From assembly GCA_017744515.1 (NCBI GenBank), contig JAGIBF010000072.1, forward strand, positions 1 to 42,032: 42,032 bases of DNA, read 5' to 3'. Source of the stretch: Niastella sp. (GTDB lineage Bacteria; Bacteroidota; Bacteroidia; Chitinophagales; Chitinophagaceae). A program made the position numbers and the translations under genes. The notes under the pieces were generated by a model that did not search any database, was not told the DNA's origin, and worked only from the letters and a program-made list of their open reading frames with translations. Positions 40,759 to 42,032 of the stretch are shown here, in pieces (positions within the stretch are counted from its first letter, which is position 1; each line of letters begins with the position of its first letter).

Positions 40759-42032
40759 CTATTTTGCAGCAGTCTCCTTACCGCCTTTCTTAAAAGCATC
40801 CAGCCCACATTCCAGCCATTCCTTGTATTCTTTCTCATTAGGCGTATAGCCTACAGGTCTTGTCAACAGCTTTTCATCAGGAGTTATCAGCACGTATAAT
40901 GGCTGCGACACACTGGTAAAGTTCTGGCTCTGCAGTGTAGCATAAACATCCCCTACTGTCTTGATCTCTTTCTTAGAGCCATCAGGCATTGTGTATATAA
41001 ATGCTTTATCAGCCGGTAGTTTAGCGCGGTCGTCTACATATAGAGAAACCAGCACATAATCCTTCTCGATGATCTCTTTTATCTCAGGTACAGGCCACAC
41101 GTTTTCTTCCATCTTACGGCAGTTCACACAAGCCCAACCCGTAAAGTCGATCAGCAATGGTTTACCCTGCGCCTTTGCCAGTTGCAACCCCTTCTCATAA
41201 TCATTCATCACCTGTGCTTCCACGCCTTTAAAGGCGTCCTTGCCATAAATACTATATGTAAGCGGTGGCGGGAACCCACTGATCAATGCACGATTGGCAT
41301 GCTTTGTTTTCGTTAAACCCGGTACCAGGTATACGGTAAAGGCCAGGAATACCACAGCTAAAGCAACGCGCACTTTGGTCAATTTAACCGGTCCCTCATG
41401 TTTGAAACGCAGGATACCGAACAGATACAGCACCAGCAGAACGCCAATAATGATCCAGATACCAAAGAACACTTCTCTCTTCAAAATACCCCAATGTTCT
41501 ACCAGATCTGCGTTGGACAGGAATTTCACAGCCAGCGCCAATTCGAGGAAGCCCAATACGATCTTAACAGAAGTAAGCCAGCCGCCAGATTTTGGCAATG
41601 ACTTCAACAAACTGGGGAAAAGGGCAAACAATGTAAACGGCAACGCAAGCGCCAGACCAAAGCCTGCCATACCCATTGTCAGTTGCATAGCACCTCCATT
41701 AGTCGACAGCGAGCCTGCCAATAAAGAACCAAGAATAGGGCCTGTACACGAAAATGATACAAGGGCCAGTGTAAGGGCCATGAAGAAAATACCTACCAAA
41801 CCGGAACCCGATTTCGCACCGGCACTATTTGCCAACGCATTCGGGACCGTAATTTCGAATAGTCCGAAGAAAGACAACGCGAATACCACAAATATCACGA
41901 AGAAGAAAATATTCAACCATACGTTGGTAGAAATAGTATTCAATATCTCAGGATTGCTGCTATCCAGGAAGTGAAACGGAATACTCAGGATCACATAGAT
42001 CAGTAAAATGAATGCGCCGTACATCACAGCAT
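40759..42032 (-). CDS. DsbD-like thiol-disulfide interchange protein (5' end outside window)
   Basis: Inner-membrane protein moving reducing power across the membrane; 424 residues are present. The frame stays open to the right edge, so the true start and probably a periplasmic N-terminal domain lie outside. About eight membrane helices are visible (IFFFVIFVVFALSFFGLFEI; VGIFFMALTLALVSFSCTGP; and others), including the CTGP Cys typical of the DsbD transmembrane domain. After about residue 260 a thioredoxin-like domain follows, with the active site WACVNCRKMEENVW. Its CVNC pair fits a DsbD gamma-type domain. Role inferred: reduction of exported thiols or cytochrome c maturation. Confidence 0.9.
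   Translation of the reverse strand, partial: AVMYGAFILLIYVILSIPFHFLDSSNPEILNTISTNVWLNIFFFVIFVVFALSFFGLFEITVPNALANSAGAKSGSGLVGIFFMALTLALVSFSCTGPILGSLLAGSLSTNGGAMQLTMGMAGFGLALALPFTLFALFPSLLKSLPKSGGWLTSVKIVLGFLELALAVKFLSNADLVEHWGILKREVFFGIWIIIGVLLVLYLFGILRFKHEGPVKLTKVRVALAVVFLAFTVYLVPGLTKTKHANRALISGFPPPLTYSIYGKDAFKGVEAQVMNDYEKGLQLAKAQGKPLLIDFTGWACVNCRKMEENVWPVPEIKEIIEKDYVLVSLYVDDRAKLPADKAFIYTMPDGSKKEIKTVGDVYATLQSQNFTSVSQPLYVLITPDEKLLTRPVGYTPNEKEYKEWLECGLDAFKKGGKETAAK

Noticed and set aside
39179..42032. Defence or toxin-antitoxin system around the Uma2 gene
   Set aside because: The Uma2 gene stands alone with its own promoter and terminator; the neighbours are a sigma factor and a DsbD-like protein.

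Overview
The window looks like chromosomal DNA of a Bacteroidota bacterium, most likely of the Chitinophagaceae. The grounds are a SusC-type TonB-linked receptor with its FecR/ECF-sigma pair, promoters of the Bacteroidota type (TTTG about 19 bp upstream of TAnnTTTG), DUF4293, a LytTR/LytS-type regulator pair, and many AraC regulators next to short-chain dehydrogenases. The genus assignment is inference. No phage, IS element, CRISPR array or rRNA is visible.

Layout. 1-5043 (minus): a TonB-dependent signalling unit of ECF sigma, FecR anti-sigma and a SusC receptor that runs off the left edge. 5227-5446: tRNA-Ser(GCU) and tRNA-Pro(UGG). 5514-6143: a histidine phosphatase, then about 650 bp without a convincing gene. 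6796-9443: SDR, AraC regulator, SDR, where the two SDR genes share a duplicated promoter region. 9447-12881: a truncated lipoprotein remnant, a VOC protein, a Crp-like regulator, a small acidic protein, a second AraC regulator and a third SDR with a tandem operator-like repeat. 12980-18171 (minus): a three-gene exported set of PQQ/cytochrome c dehydrogenase lipoprotein, Tat-type sugar-isomerase-like protein, and a DUF1080-like/FG-GAP protein. 18405-19615: ogt and a conserved hypothetical with an Ada-like Cys pair. 19706-21139: dnaA, followed by a 925-bp AT-rich gap. 22065-28646 (plus): FAD oxidoreductase, NatAB-type ABC exporter, M28 peptidase, and a helical repeat protein. 28859-38836: a surface/housekeeping mix including a nucleotidyltransferase, glyA, a LytTR two-component pair, small membrane and secreted proteins, and uvrA. 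39179-42032: an orphan ECF sigma, a Uma2 nuclease-fold protein, and a DsbD-like thiol-disulfide protein cut by the right edge.

Most worth a second look: (i) the PQQ dehydrogenase / isomerase / DUF1080-FG-GAP operon, a possible periplasmic sugar-oxidation route; (ii) operator-like direct repeats spaced 21 bp in front of three SDR genes, each next to an AraC gene and each ending 18-19 bp before the same CAACTTTG core; (iii) the Ada-like hypothetical just upstream of ogt; (iv) a helical protein with four perfect-length 16-residue repeats. None is proven to be a new system from sequence alone.
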